A DNA stretch of 64,000 bases from CAVYVZ01 sp963772065 (GCA_963772065.1 CAVYVZ010000010.1:1054001-1118000); one strand, 5' to 3'. Shown: positions 36,025 through 47,600, counted from the first letter of the stretch. Numbers and translations are program-made. Notes: a model not told the origin generated them from the sequence alone.

Positions 36025-39000
36025 GTGCCTCACGTGTCGCTCTCGGCTTTTCATCCTCTCGTCTCCCAATGGTTTTCCGAATCGCTCGGTGCCCCCACGC
36101 GCGCACAGGAACGCGGCTGGAGCGCTATTCGAGACGGTCGCCACACGTTGATTGCGGCGCCGACCGGGTCGGGCAAGACGCTCGCGGCGTTTCTCACCGC
36201 GCTCGACGACCTGATCCAGGAAGGACTGCGCGGACCGCTGCCGGATGAGGTGCGCGTTGTCTATGTATCCCCGCTGAAGGCGCTCAGCGCCGACATTCAC
36301 AAGAACCTGGCGGAGCCGCGGCGCGGGATTCGCTCGCTGGCCGAAAAGAGCGGCATCGAGGCGCCGCGCATCACGGCGGCGGTTCGGACGGGCGATACCA
36401 CTCAGGCCGAACGCGCGGCGATGCTTCGCACGCCGCCGCATATCCTCGTCACGACACCCGAGTCGTTGTACCTGCTGCTGACGTCGGAGCGGAGCCGGCT
36501 GATGCTGCGGACCGTGCGAACGGTCATCGTGGACGAGATTCATGCGGTGATCGGCACGCGTCGAGGCGCCCACCTCGCGCTGTCGCTCGAACGCCTTCGC
36601 GAGCTATGCGCAGCGGAAACGCCAGGAAGGCCGTCGCTGCGGCGAATCGGTCTCTCCGCCACCCAGAAGCCGATCGAGCTCGTCGCCAAGTTCCTCATCG
36701 GGTCCGATACGACCGACTGCGCGATCGTGGACGAAGGACACCGCCGTGCGATGGACCTTGCGATCGAGATACCGGGCTCCCCGCTCGAGGCGGTGATGTC
36801 CCACGACGTGTGGGAGGAGTACTACGAGCGGCTCACCGAGTTGATCGGGCGCATCGGACGACGCTGATATTCGTGAATACGCGGCGGCTGGCGGAGCGCC
36901 TGGCGCGCGAGCTGACGGAGCGCCTCGGCGAAGGGGCGGTCACGGCGCACCATGGAAGCCTCTCGAAGGAGACACGGCTCGACGCGGAGCATCGGCTCAA
37001 GACGGGCGGCCTCAAGGCACTGGTTGCCACGGCATCGCTCGAGCTCGGCATCGACATCGGCCACGTCGACCTCGTGTGCCAGATCGGCTCGCCGCACCGC
37101 ATCGCGACGCTCCTGCAGCGCGTCGGCCGGTCGGGCCACACGGTCGTCGGCACGCCGAAGGGGCGGCTGCTCCCCGTCACGCGCGACGATCTCGTCGAGT
37201 GCGCCGCGCTCGTCCGCGCCAGCCTCGATGGCGACCTCGACGCCATCGTCGAATACGACGCGCCGCTCGATGTGCTCGCGCAGCAGGTCGTGGCCGAGGC
37301 GTCGTCCCGCGATTGCTCCGAGGAGGACCTGCTCTCGCTCGTGCGCAGGGCGTGGCCCTATCGCGCGGTCTCCCGAGGTGACTTCGATGCGGTGGTCGGG
37401 ATGGTCTCGGAGGGGTTCGCGACGCGCCGCGGACGGCGGGCGGCGCTCGTGCACCGCGACGAAGTCCATCACGTCGCTTCGTGGGCGACGAGCAACGCGG
37501 ATGCTCGCGCTGACATCCGGCGGCGCGATTCCGGAGGTTGCGGACTACCGCGTGGTGCTCGAGCCCGAAGAGACATTCGTCGGCACGCTCAACGAGGACT
37601 TCGCCATCGAGAGCATGCCGGGCGATATCTTTCAGCTCGGAAACGCATCGTGGCGCATCACGCAGGTCCTGCCCGGCGTCGTGCGCGTGGCGGATGCGCA
37701 CGGCGCGCCGCCCAGCATCCCCTTCTGGTTCGGCGAGGCGCCGGCCCGGAGCGACGAGCTCTCGGAGGCGGTGAGCGCGATGCGGGCGGACGTCGAACGG
37801 CTTCTTGACGATCCGAGCCCGGTCGAGTCTCTTCAGGCGATCGCGGGCATCTCGCACGCGGCCAGCCGAGCAGATCGTGAGCTACGTCGCGAGCGGGCTC
37901 GCTTCGCTTGGCGTCGTGCCCACGCAGGAAACGCTCGTGCTCGAGCGGTTCTTCGACGCCTCGGGCGGCATGCAGCTCGTGCTGCACGCGCCCTTCGGCA
38001 GCCGGATCAACCGCGCATGGGCACTGGCGTTGAGGAAGCGATTCTGCCGCCAGTTCAACTTCGAGCTGCAGGCGGCCGCGACGGAGGACGCGCTGCTGCT
38101 GTCACTCGGCCCGCAACACTCGTTTCCGCTCGCCGACGTCTTCCGCTATCTGCATTCGGCCAGCGTCCGCGACATCCTCGTCCAGGCGTTTCTCGATGCG
38201 CCGGTCTTCCAGACGCGATGGCGGTGGAACGCCACGATCTCGCTCGCGGTGCCGCGAAGCCGCGGCGGCAAGAAGGTGCCGCCGCAGCTCCAGCGGATGC
38301 AGGCCGACGACCTGATGGCGGCAGTGTTTCCGGACGCCGCCGCCTGCCTCGAGAACATTCCGGGCGATCGCGAGGTGCCGGATCATCCGCTGGTGAACCA
38401 GACCGTCCGCGACTGCCTCGAGGAGGCCATGGACCTGGCGGGGCTCGAGGCCGTGCTCGATCGCATTCATCGTGGCGAGCTGCGATGCGTGGCGCGCGAT
38501 ACGCCGGAGCCGTCGGCGTTCGCGCACGACATCCTCAACGCGCGGCCGTATGCGTTCCTGGACGACGCGCCGCTCGAGGAACGGCGCACGCAGGCCGTGC
38601 AGACCCGCCGCGCCACCGAGCAGTCCGGGCGGGAGATCGGCGCGCTCGATGCGGCGGCGATCGAGCGCGTCCGGGACGAGGAGCGTCCCGACCCGCGCGA
38701 TGCCGACGAGCTGCACGACGTGTTGCTGACGGTCGGCTTCCTGTCCTCTACCCATGATGCCCTCACGGGGATGGCCGGCCAACTCGCCGCGGCTGGCCGG
38801 GCGACGCTGGCGCGTCTCTCGCCCTCCGTGTCGATCTGGATTGCGGCGGAACGGCTGCCCGAGCTGCTGGCGATTCACCCGCACGCGGCGCTCGCGCCGC
38901 GCATCACCGCGCCGCCATCGCGGACATCGCGCGTCTGGACGCGAGAGCAGGCGATCGTCGAGCTGCTCCGTGGCGCTCTTTCGATCAGCGGTCCGGTCAC

Positions 39001-40276
39001 GGCGGGCGTGCTGGCCGCGTCTCTCGACATCCTGCCGGCCGATGCGGAAGCAGCGCTGCTGGCGCTCGAATCCGACGGGGCGGTGCTGCGCGGCACCTTC
39101 ACCACGTCCGGGCGCGACATCGAATGGTGCGACCGGCGCCTGCTCGCGCGGATCCACCGCTACACGCTGAACCGTCTGCGCGCGGAGATTGCTCCGGCGA
39201 CGCCGGCCGAGTTCATGCGGTTCCTGTTTGCGTGGCAGCACGCCGCGTCGGCGTCGAAGCTCTCCGGCGTGGAAGGCCTTCGAGCCGTTCTCGGGCAACT
39301 CGATGGCCTCGAGCTGCCCGCGCGCGCCTGGGAAGCGCACGTCCTGCCGGCGCGCGTGGATCGCTACGATCCGGCGATGCTCGACATGCTCTGCTTCGCC
39401 GGCGAGATCGGCTGGGCCAGGCTCTCGACCGGTCCCGCGCAAGTGGTCGGCGCGACGCCCATCGCGCTCTTCCGGCGCGAGCACGAGGATGCGTGGTTCG
39501 GCCTTCGCGGCGGTTCCGAGGAAAGGCGCGAGGGGCGGCCCGAGCTCTCCGCGACCGGATCGCTCGTCGTCGAGGCGCTGCGCGCGCGCGGCGCATCGTT
39601 CGCCAACCAGCTCGCGTCGGCGTGCGCGCTCGCGTCAGACGCGCTCCGAAATGCGATCGGCGAGCTGGTGTCGGCTGGCATGGCGGCGTCGGATGGGTTT
39701 TCGGGGCTTCGCGCCCTGATCGGCCCGCTTCAGGGCGATACGGCGGGACGATGGTCGCTCTTGCGCTCGAGCCACGAGGAGACATCCCGCAGCGCCGCGG
39801 TCGAGACCCTCGCGTGGACGTTGCTTCGTCGCTATGGAGTCGTCTTCAGGCGAGTGGTTGGCCGCGACACAGCGGGCGTGCCGTGGCGCGAGCTCGCGCG
39901 CGTCTATCGGCGGCTCGAAGATCGGGGCGAAATCCGCGGCGGCCGATTCGTGTCCGGAATGTCCGGCGAGCAGTTCGCGCTTCCGGATGCCGTGGAACGC
40001 CTGCGCGAGATGCGGCGCTCGGGCCCCGACGATGAGCTGATCGCGATCAGCGGGGCGGATCCGCTCAACATGACCGGCATCATCACACCGGGTGAGCGGC
40101 TCCGCGCGTCCGCCTCGACACGCATCGTCTATCGCAACGGCGTCGCGATCGCGGCGATGGAAGGCGACTTCCTCCGTACGCTGGCCGACGTCGAGCCGGA
40201 CGTCGCCTCGCGTGCCGCAGCGGCGGCCGCGGGCCGGACGGTGCCGGTCCTGAAGGGCTACGTCGGCCGGATCTGA
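36025..40276 (+). CDS. lhr: Lhr-type large DEAD/DEAH helicase (three frameshifts)
   Basis: About 1417 residues, with one lost base near 36850 and one inserted base each near 37490 and 37860. Domain 1 has AAPTGSGKTLAAF (K51), YVSPLKALSADIHKN, TTPESLYLLLTS, DEIH at 170-173 and IGLSATQKP. Domain 2 has TLIFVNTRRLAERLARELTE, HHGSLSKETRLDAEHRLK, LVATASLELGIDIG and QRVGRSGH. The winged-helix and beta-barrel core follow (RGRRATRMLALTSGGAIPE), then a long C-terminal half (WTREQAIVELLRGALSISG). Lhr enzymes are 3'-5' translocases acting on DNA or RNA-DNA hybrids in repair. Start: GTG 36025, or GTG 36034. Confidence 0.9.
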
Positions 40277-40368
40277 AATCAGCCGCCAGCGCCGGCTGAG
40301 AGAACTCCACGCGCCACTGTGTGACTCCATGCCTCCCGACGTTGTGATCAACATAGGAGGCACAGGTC

Positions 40369-40758
40369 ATGTTCACACGCGCTTCAGTCATCGCCGCGTG
40401 CGTGGCGATGCTCGCCGTCGCCGCGCACGCGCCCCTTCACGCCGGGTCCTGGCGAGATACGACCTACGTCACGTTCAGTGGATCGGTCGCGCTGCCGGGC
40501 GTCACCCTTGCGCCAGGCACGTACGTCTTCGAGCGCACTCTGCTCGACCGTACGAACGTCGTCCAGGTGACGAGCCGCGATCGACGCCGTGTCTATCTGG
40601 TCACCCTGACGAATCGAGTCGAGCGTCCTGCCGGATGGCCGGCCAGGCGGCATATCGCACTCGGTGAAGTCCCGGCCGGCGGAATCCCACCGGTCGTAGC
40701 CTGGTATCCAGCTGACGCGGCACTCGGTCACCAGTTCATCTATCCGACGAGCCATTGA
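40369..40758 (+). CDS. Small secreted protein of unknown function
   Basis: A 129-residue protein with a signal peptide (ASVIAACVAMLAVAAHAPLHA). The mature part is a short beta-rich domain containing YVTFSGSVALPGVTLAPGTY. This pattern recurs in small secreted acidobacterial proteins that appear to bind a ligand or surface polymer, with no known function. It has an AGGAGG 8 nt before the ATG and stands alone on its strand. An A-to-T-poor repeat array follows its stop. Confidence 0.65.
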   Translation: MFTRASVIAACVAMLAVAAHAPLHAGSWRDTTYVTFSGSVALPGVTLAPGTYVFERTLLDRTNVVQVTSRDRRRVYLVTLTNRVERPAGWPARRHIALGEVPAGGIPPVVAWYPADAALGHQFIYPTSH

Positions 40759-40766
40759 TGTAAAAC

Positions 40767-40828
40767 GGCTTAGGGCTTAGGGCTTAGGGCTTCGGAGCCT
40801 TGGGCCCTGAGCCTTCGGCCCTGAGCCG
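40767..40828. repeat. GGCTTAG/GGCTCAG 7-nt tandem repeats, inverted arms
   Basis: The left arm is GGCTTAG three times plus GGCTTCGG (40767-40795). The right arm (40797-40828) contains CCCTGAGCC twice, that is GGCTCAGGG read on the other strand, with an internal GGGCCC. The arms can pair to form a hairpin between the convergent secreted-protein and kinase genes, so it may act as a bidirectional terminator. Confidence 0.75.
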
Positions 40829-40830
40829 AG

Positions 40831-42576
40831 TTACTTCGGGTTGTCGAACGAGATGCGCCGCGCCCATACGCCGGTCGCGGCCTCGCGCGTCTCGGGCAGG
40901 GGCTTCAAATCGGGAAATCCTGGAATCGACGGCACGGTCGCTCGCTCGCGGGCGGGCGCGAGCCCACCGACGCCGCGGAGCGCACCGACCGCGCGTGCCG
41001 TGAGCGGGACGGCGTCGACGGGACGGTCGTCTTCCGCGCGCGGTAGTACGGCCAGCATCTGCTCGAAATCGGTCAGACGTTCCGGCGCCACGTATACAAG
41101 AAAGTGCTCACGACCGCCGGCCGTCGTCACTTCCCAGTAATGGGCCTCGCCCTTTCTGAATCCGGGCAGACGGTTGGCTGCGTTCAGAGCCACTGGATTC
41201 TGCGTCTCGTTTCCCGGGAGTGGGAACAGCAGATAGGCGGAGCCTGCCTCGTCCTGGTTGATGACGTAGACGTAGACCGGGCGCGACACATCGAGCGTGA
41301 GGAACAGATGATCGCCGGGCGCCACACGGCTTCCAGTGGTGAGGCGCACGTTCTGCCCGTTTCTGACGGCGTAGAACGCCGCCATCACGTCGTACGACGC
41401 AGGCGCAGCCACCTTCGCCGCCGAGGGCGCCGCTCGTTCCGGCTCGGCTGGTGCATCGCGCCGCATTTGCGCGACGCCAACGAGCAGTACTCCCGTGACC
41501 GCGACCGCCCCCGCAGCAATCCGCCAGTCGACCCAGGGCCGTGAATCGCGCTCGTATCGAACGCCGGCGAGCGCGGCGAGCGCGGAGCCGAACTCCCCGG
41601 CCGTCCGATAGCGAAGACCGGGTTCGGGCGACAGCGCACGATCGATGGTGTCGATGAACGCCGTTGGGAGGTCCGGCCGCACGTCGCGCAGCGAGATGCG
41701 GGCTTTCCCTTCGTGCGCGCGTGCCACTTCGTCACGGCTCGTGCCCGCGACCGGATACTTGCCGGTCACGAGGTGGTAGAGCAACACGCCAACGCTGTAG
41801 ATGTCGGATGCCGCGGATGGCTTCGCGCCCGCGAGCAGCTCCGGCGCCAGGTAGAGCGGCGTGCCCGCGAGCGGATCGACCGGTTCGTCGAAAGCCGGCA
41901 TGCGCCGGCCGGCGCCAAGGTCCATGAGGACGATCCTGCCGCCGTTCTCGCGCATCACGTTGCTGGCCTTGATGTCGCGGTGGAGCAGCCTCGCCCGGTG
42001 CACCGCGGCGAGCGCGTGACAGAGATCGACGCCGATGGCCATCGCCTCGCGCGCGCTCATCGTGCCCTGCGTCTTCAGGAGCTCCTCGAGGGTGAGGCCG
42101 TTGACGAGCTCCATCCAGAGGCCGAAGCAATCGTCATGGCAGTCGGCGCCGAACACCGAGACGACGTTCGGATGACGGACGCGGGCGAGGAGCCGAGCCT
42201 CGCGCAGCGCACGGGAGAGATCGAAGGCGTTCGACACTCCGGAGGGAAGCACCAGCTTGAGCGCCACGTGGCGTTCGAGCTTGCTGTCCCAGGCGCGGTA
42301 GACCGCGCCAAAGGATCCCTGACCGATTGGACCGAGGACACGGAGGTGACCCCACGACTCGGGCGGCGCAGGCCCGGCATCCGCGTTGGCGTCGGATGCC
42401 GTGCGTTTCGAGGACGGGTTGCGTGCCACTTCCGCGATGCCGGCGATGAGGCGCAGCTCGCGAACGACGGACCGCTCGCGATCGTCCGGCGACTCGCGCT
42501 CGATGCGATCCCAATCGACCTCCGTCCCCATGGCGACGGCCTCCGCGAGGTCGAGGATGCGTTGCTGTTCAGACAC
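40831..42576 (-). CDS. Membrane Ser/Thr protein kinase with DUF4384-like C-terminal domain
   Basis: A 581-residue protein. The kinase domain (about 76-340) has GPIGQGSFGAVYRAWD, ALKL with K107, LLHRDIKASNV with catalytic D201, and LMDLGAGRRM, where the usual DFG is DLG (219-221). AGTPLYLAPELL is the activation segment. A single membrane helix lies at about 352-370. The outer domain (about 395-500: GSRVAPGDHLFLTLDVSRPV, INQDEAGSAYLLFP) looks like DUF4384, which in other bacteria is often attached to caspase domains. The GTG start overlaps the sigma factor stop by 8 bp. It faces away from the protease pair and is predicted to be the sensor of the locus. Confidence 0.85.
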   Translation of the reverse strand: MSEQQRILDLAEAVAMGTEVDWDRIERESPDDRERSVVRELRLIAGIAEVARNPSSKRTASDANADAGPAPPESWGHLRVLGPIGQGSFGAVYRAWDSKLERHVALKLVLPSGVSNAFDLSRALREARLLARVRHPNVVSVFGADCHDDCFGLWMELVNGLTLEELLKTQGTMSAREAMAIGVDLCHALAAVHRARLLHRDIKASNVMRENGGRIVLMDLGAGRRMPAFDEPVDPLAGTPLYLAPELLAGAKPSAASDIYSVGVLLYHLVTGKYPVAGTSRDEVARAHEGKARISLRDVRPDLPTAFIDTIDRALSPEPGLRYRTAGEFGSALAALAGVRYERDSRPWVDWRIAAGAVAVTGVLLVGVAQMRRDAPAEPERAAPSAAKVAAPASYDVMAAFYAVRNGQNVRLTTGSRVAPGDHLFLTLDVSRPVYVYVINQDEAGSAYLLFPLPGNETQNPVALNAANRLPGFRKGEAHYWEVTTAGGREHFLVYVAPERLTDFEQMLAVLPRAEDDRPVDAVPLTARAVGALRGVGGLAPARERATVPSIPGFPDLKPLPETREAATGVWARRISFDNPK

Positions 42577-43186
42577 GCGCCATCTCCTCGGCGAGGCGCA
42601 CGAGCGCGCGGCTCACCGCCATCTGAGCCGCGGCATCCGATGGCTTGCCGAACTCGGCTGCGATCTCCTTCGCCGAGAACCCGAGCTCGAGGCGCGCGAC
42701 GATCATCTCGCGATCCTGGTCCTTCAGCCGCGCGAGCGCCGCCTCGTACCGGTCCAGCGCCTGCCGTCCAATGGCGAGCTCGAGCGGGGAGGGGTCGGCG
42801 GCCTCGTGCTGCTCCTCCTCGAGTGGCGAGGCAGCCGGCCGCCGCTGACCTTTCCGGACTTCATCGCGAACGCGGTTCAGGAGGATCTGGCGCACGTAGC
42901 CCTGAAACGCGCCTTCGTGGCGCGGTTGAAAGGTTTCCACGCGTTCGATGGCGCGGAACAGAACTTCCTGGGCCAGGTCCTCGGTCTCGAGCATCCCGCG
43001 GGAGGAGGACGGCAAACGCCCGTGTGCCCAGCGCTTCAGACGTGGCAGATACCTGGCGCAGAGCGAGTCCATCGCCGCCTCGTCGCCCCGCTTGGCCCGG
43101 ATCAGGAGGTCAAACGACGACTCGGCGGACACCACATCCGCTGGAACCGTCTGCGGCGGACCGGCAGCCTCGGGCAGGTCGCTCAT
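42569..43186 (-). CDS. ECF sigma factor paired with the Ser/Thr kinase
   Basis: A 205-residue protein. Region 2 is at about residues 20-95 (FDLLIRAKRGDEAAMDSLCA, LETEDLAQEVLFRAIERVET, GYVRQILLNRVRDEVRK). Region 4 is at about 140-195 (LKDQDREMIVARLELGFSAK and a VSRALVRL recognition helix). Sigma factors of this kind coupled to a kinase gene are thought to be activated through phosphorylation instead of a classic anti-sigma factor. The ATG at 43186 is chosen; the frame is open to 43612, and an ATG at 43273 is possible. The coding end overlaps the kinase start. A likely target is the divergent protease operon. Confidence 0.85.
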   Translation of the reverse strand: MSDLPEAAGPPQTVPADVVSAESSFDLLIRAKRGDEAAMDSLCARYLPRLKRWAHGRLPSSSRGMLETEDLAQEVLFRAIERVETFQPRHEGAFQGYVRQILLNRVRDEVRKGQRRPAASPLEEEQHEAADPSPLELAIGRQALDRYEAALARLKDQDREMIVARLELGFSAKEIAAEFGKPSDAAAQMAVSRALVRLAEEMARV

Positions 43187-43302
43187 GACAGGTCGGGTTG
43201 GATCGGGGACGAAGGTCCCAATCATAGCCCCAAGTCCGGCCGGGAGCGCGCCCGCAGCCTCGAACTTGCTCATGCCGGTACTAACGTGTGCAGCGCGCCC
43301 GT

Positions 43303-43386
43303 CCAACAGGTCTCCGACATGTTGGAAAGGTGCTCGAAGCGCGTTGCTACTCGGTGAGGGCGATTGCGGATGCCCAACCGTTGGGC
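43303..43386. promoter_or_regulatory. Paired CCAAC/GTTGG inverted repeats in the divergent spacer
   Basis: Two inverted repeats share the same half-site. CCAACA-N11-TGTTGG lies at 43303-43325. GCCCAAC-C-GTTGGGC lies at 43372-43386. They sit in the 283-bp gap between the sigma factor and the C11 protease, so they could be operators acting on either direction. Nothing else is recognised in the gap. A GATACT near 43450 is a weak -10 for the protease, and GAGGAG precedes its ATG. Confidence 0.4.
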
Positions 43387-43469
43387 TAGGCTTGCGCTTC
43401 GCTGCACCGACGAATTTGATCGTGCGCCGGCGGCTCGGATCGATACTCGCCTCTGGTGAGGAGGGCTCT

Positions 43470-44696
43470 ATGTCGGACGACTTTGGCAAGACCATGGGCA
43501 AACGCCTCGAGATCCTGGATGAAGCCGAGAAGGACATCAAGGACGCACGTAAACGAATCAAGGCGTCAAAGGGTCGCGACCCGAACAAACCGAACGGGTC
43601 TTGGAAAGTCATCGTCTACATGGCGGCGTACGGTGCGCTTCGCTCGTTCGCCGAACGCGATCTGTTCGAGATGTGCATGGTGAACACGTCACCCTCCCTG
43701 CAGGTCGCCGTACAGGTGCACTGGGAGGAAGGGTTCGAGCCCGATCCGCTCACAGCGGCTTCGCCGATACGCATTGCCAAAGGCCAGGGGAACAACATCC
43801 GATTCAGGCGGACTGGGGCCGCCGCGACACAGACGATGGCGCAGGCGTTCGAGAAGTTCCTCATCCAGGAATCGCTTCCCGTCGGAGTCGATCCACCGGG
43901 CAACCCTCAGCGCTGCATGGTCATTCTGTGGGGTCACTCCGCAGGCGAGCAGTTTGGTGGCTTCGGCGACAACGGAATGACGCTCGCGCAGATCGCGACC
44001 GCGCTCGACAACGCGCGGGCGGCACAACGGCGGCGGCTCGACATTCTTGGCTTCGATTCGTGCGACATGAGCAGGGTCGAAACCATTCAGTTCCTGGGCA
44101 CGCAGGCCGCTCGCATCGTGTGCTCGCAGATTGGCGTGCCCTTCAGCGGCTGGCCGTACAACACGATCCTCGATCGCGTGGCGGCAAACCCGGGAATGGA
44201 CGCGGACGACGTGGCCAAGGTGATCCTCGATGAGTATTACGAATCCTACCGGCCTCCTCGCGTCACCATGACGGCGCTCGATGGCGACCTGCAGCCGCAG
44301 TTCGAAGGGCTTCGAAAAGAGGTCTTCGTTCTGAGAGCGGAGCTGAGTACGGCGCTCGCGGAGAATATCGCGGACATTGTTGCGGACACCTTCGTCGTGG
44401 CGCGACGCGACGTGGCCGATCCGCTTCTCGACCTTCGTGATTTCTGCCTCGCCCTGAAGGGCAATGTCGCCAAGGCGAGTACTCTCTCAGCAGCCACGAA
44501 GCAGGCAGTCACATCGGCCATCGATGTCGTCGTCGGGGCACACGACGCGCTCGTCAAGGCACATGAACGCCGCGGGCCAATGGTGAGCGGGCTTAATGGA
44601 ATCGGTATCTCTCCTTACACCGTGACGGAAGGCTGGGGACCGCAATTCGCGGATATCTATGATCGCGTGGGGTGGCGTAGGCCGCCGAGCATCTGA
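43470..44696 (+). CDS. C11/clostripain-like caspase-fold cysteine protease
   Basis: A 408-residue protein without a signal peptide. The first 40 residues are highly charged (GKRLEILDEAEKDIKDARKR), a likely coiled coil or docking segment. The caspase-hemoglobinase core has WKVIVYMAAYGALRS (strand 1), MVILWGHSAGEQFGGFGDNG with catalytic His156, and LDILGFDSCDMSRVETIQFL with catalytic Cys198 (clan CD order His then Cys). The C-terminal half (about 245-408) is helical. Clostripain-type enzymes usually cleave after Arg or Lys. The gene overlaps the following TPR-CHAT gene by 38 bp, so the two proteases are probably made together. A GAGGAG site precedes the ATG. Confidence 0.82.
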   Translation: MSDDFGKTMGKRLEILDEAEKDIKDARKRIKASKGRDPNKPNGSWKVIVYMAAYGALRSFAERDLFEMCMVNTSPSLQVAVQVHWEEGFEPDPLTAASPIRIAKGQGNNIRFRRTGAAATQTMAQAFEKFLIQESLPVGVDPPGNPQRCMVILWGHSAGEQFGGFGDNGMTLAQIATALDNARAAQRRRLDILGFDSCDMSRVETIQFLGTQAARIVCSQIGVPFSGWPYNTILDRVAANPGMDADDVAKVILDEYYESYRPPRVTMTALDGDLQPQFEGLRKEVFVLRAELSTALAENIADIVADTFVVARRDVADPLLDLRDFCLALKGNVAKASTLSAATKQAVTSAIDVVVGAHDALVKAHERRGPMVSGLNGIGISPYTVTEGWGPQFADIYDRVGWRRPPSI

Positions 44697-47600
44697 GCGC
44701 ATTCTGATTGCGGTCCTTTGGGGATGTCTCTCGATTGGTGTCGCTTCGCGCCCAAGCGGAACCGAGAGGCTGCCGACGCAGTCTGGTTCGTCAGAGATTC
44801 GCGCAGACCTCGACGCGGGGCGGTACGATCGCGCCGAGGCCGCGGCCAAGGCGCGTGTCTGTTCGGCCTCACCGTCGGAAGACATCGGGGCGAGCCTCGA
44901 CGCCAACGATCTGCTCGTCGAAGCGCTATGGCGAAATGGGCGCGCGGACGCGGAAACACGCGCGCTGGCGGAACGGGCAGTCAAGGACCGCGAGTCCCCG
45001 CACAGCCTGGGAAATCTCGCCCAGGTGATGCTCCTTGCAGGTCAGCATGAGCACGCAATTCGAGTGCTCGAGCAACGGTTGCGCCTGCTCGAGACACATG
45101 GTGCGCACGGCGTAGCGGTTGCAGACGCCCTCGATGACCTCGCCGAGGGCCTCTTGCAGCAACAGCATCGTTATGACGACGCACGACGTGCGATCGATCG
45201 GTCGCTGCAGCTCCGTCACCTCACGCCTGACCCAGAGATTCACGGCGCACGGACGCTCGAGTTGTCTGGACGTTGGTTCCTGAGGAGAGGTGACTACGCG
45301 CAATCACGGCCCCTGCTCGAACGATCCCTGACGATTCGCGAGCGTTTCGCACCTGATCATCCCAGCTTGGTCACCTCGCTCGGCTCGATGGGCGACCAGT
45401 TGTGGTTTGAAGGCTCCGTCTTGGAATCTGCCCAGGTCTACCGCCGCGCGCTCGCGCTCGCAGAGCGCACGCTGAGGCCCGATCATCCCGAGATCGCTGG
45501 CGCGCTGCTGAATCTTGCGCCAGCCGAACTGGAGCTCGGGTTCATAGCAGAAGCCGTGGCAATGCAGGCACGTGCCGTTCAGATCTGTGACGCGAATTTC
45601 GGCACGGAACATCCGATGCTCGCGCGTTCGTTGAACGACTTGGCTGTAGGGTACATGGCGCAACAGGACTACGGACGGGCACGAGTTGCCTTTCAACGCT
45701 CGCTCTCGATCACCGAGCGCGCAATGGGACTCACCGACGAGAGTGTTGCGACGATCGCGTTCAATCTGGCGTTTCTCGCTGGCGAACTTGGCGACCTCTC
45801 TGAGGCGAAACTGCAAACGGCCCGCGCCATCGGCATCTGGAACAGCCAACTCGGTCGAGAGCATCCGTTCGTCGCCAGAGCCTGGCACCGCCTCGGTGAA
45901 ACGCTCCTCGAGCACAATCGGACAGCCGAAGGCGTGTCGATTCTGAGGCGATCACTCGCGATGCGCGAGCGGGCGCTTGGCATTGATCATGTCGACGTCG
46001 CGCGAACGCTGCTGCAACTGGCGATCGGAGCGATGCAATCGGGCCGTCTCAAGGACGCGGAAGCGCTGTCGACGCGGGCGGTTGCAATCTGGGAGAAACG
46101 CAGCCCGAATACAACCGGGCATGGTACGGCGTTGTTCCTCCGTGCGGAAACGGCAGCCTCCGCTGGCAACCTGGACGAGGCGCGCAAGAGTTACGAGGGC
46201 GCGGTCACGATCAGAAATCGGATCTACGGGCCGCTGCATCTTGACGTGGCCAAAGCCCAGCAGGGCCTCGCAAAGGTTCTGGCGCAGTCCGGTCAACCTG
46301 CGTCTGCGTTCAGCACCGCGCTCGAAGCCGAGACGGCTGCGCGCACCACACTCCGATCCACGGTGCGATACCTGCCGGAGCGACAGGCCATCGAATACAG
46401 TCAACTGCCTCCTGCGGGCCTCGATGTCGCTCTGTCTGTCCTCGACGCCGAAGCCAATCCCATCGGCGCGGGACGTGCGCTGGATGCTCTCGTGCTCGGC
46501 CGAGGAGTGATTCTCGAGGAAATGGCGGCACGGAATCGATCCGCCATTTACCAGGAGCCCGGCCTCGCCAAGCTCTGGTCGGACGTTGCCGCCGCGCGCC
46601 AGCGGCTCGCCAATCTGGCCGTGCGGACTCCAAGCGATCGACGACCCGCCCAGTACATGACCCTGCTGGATGCGGCCCGCCGCGACAAGGAGGCCGCCGA
46701 ACGTGCCCTCGCGGAGAAGAGCGCAGAGTTCAGACAGGAGCTGGAGCGCAGCGAGGTTGGCCTCGACAAGGTTCGCCACGCACTTCCTTCCTCGAGCGGG
46801 CTGATCTCGATGATTCGCTACGAGAGAACTGTCACTGCGCAGACAAAGACAGTCCCGCACTATGCATCGTTTGTCCTCGTGGCGGGTCGTAGTGAGCCAG
46901 CCGTGGTGCAGCTCGGACCCGCTGCCGCGATCGACCGGGCCGTGGCACGCTGGCGAGGTGAGGCCGGACTGGGCCCGATGAAAGCCGCCTCGGTTGTGGC
47001 CGCGGAAGCGACCTATCGGTCGGCCGGAGATCGGCTGCGACAACTCGTGTGGGATCCACTCGCGCGCCATCTTGTCGATGTCGATCGCGTGTTCGTCGTT
47101 CCCGACGGTGCCCTGAGTCTCGTGAACCTCGGAGCGCTTCCCGTCGGTGCATCCGAGTACCTGGTCGAGCGCCACCCGACAATCCACTACCTGTCCACGG
47201 AACGCGACCTCGTCGAAGCACCGGAAGCGACGTCGGCCAGCGCCGGTCTCCTGGCGCTCGGGGGGCCAAACTTTGGCGTGACTCCGACAACGCCACGGCG
47301 TCAGACATCGACCGTGCGCGCCGCCACGTGTGGAACGCTCCAGTCCGTGATGTTCGAAGAGCTTCCGGCCACGTTGAAAGAGGCGACGGAAATCGCAGGT
47401 ATGTGGAAGGGCGTCGCCGCGTCCGCAGGTGTCGGCGACGTTTACCTGTCCGTCGCCGGCGAGGCCACCGAGCGCTCGTTCAAGCAGCATGCGCCCGGCC
47501 GCCGCGTATTGCACCTCGCGACACACGGTTTTTTTCTCGGGGGCGAGTGCGAGGCGGCCGCACCGGGCACTCGCGCCGTGGGGCGGATTACGGCTGCGCG

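Noticed and set aside
40767..40795. Telomere-like GGCTTAG repeats marking a replicon end
   Set aside because: There are only three units, followed by an inverted partner and ordinary genes on both sides. It fits the general family of 7-nt intergenic arrays.
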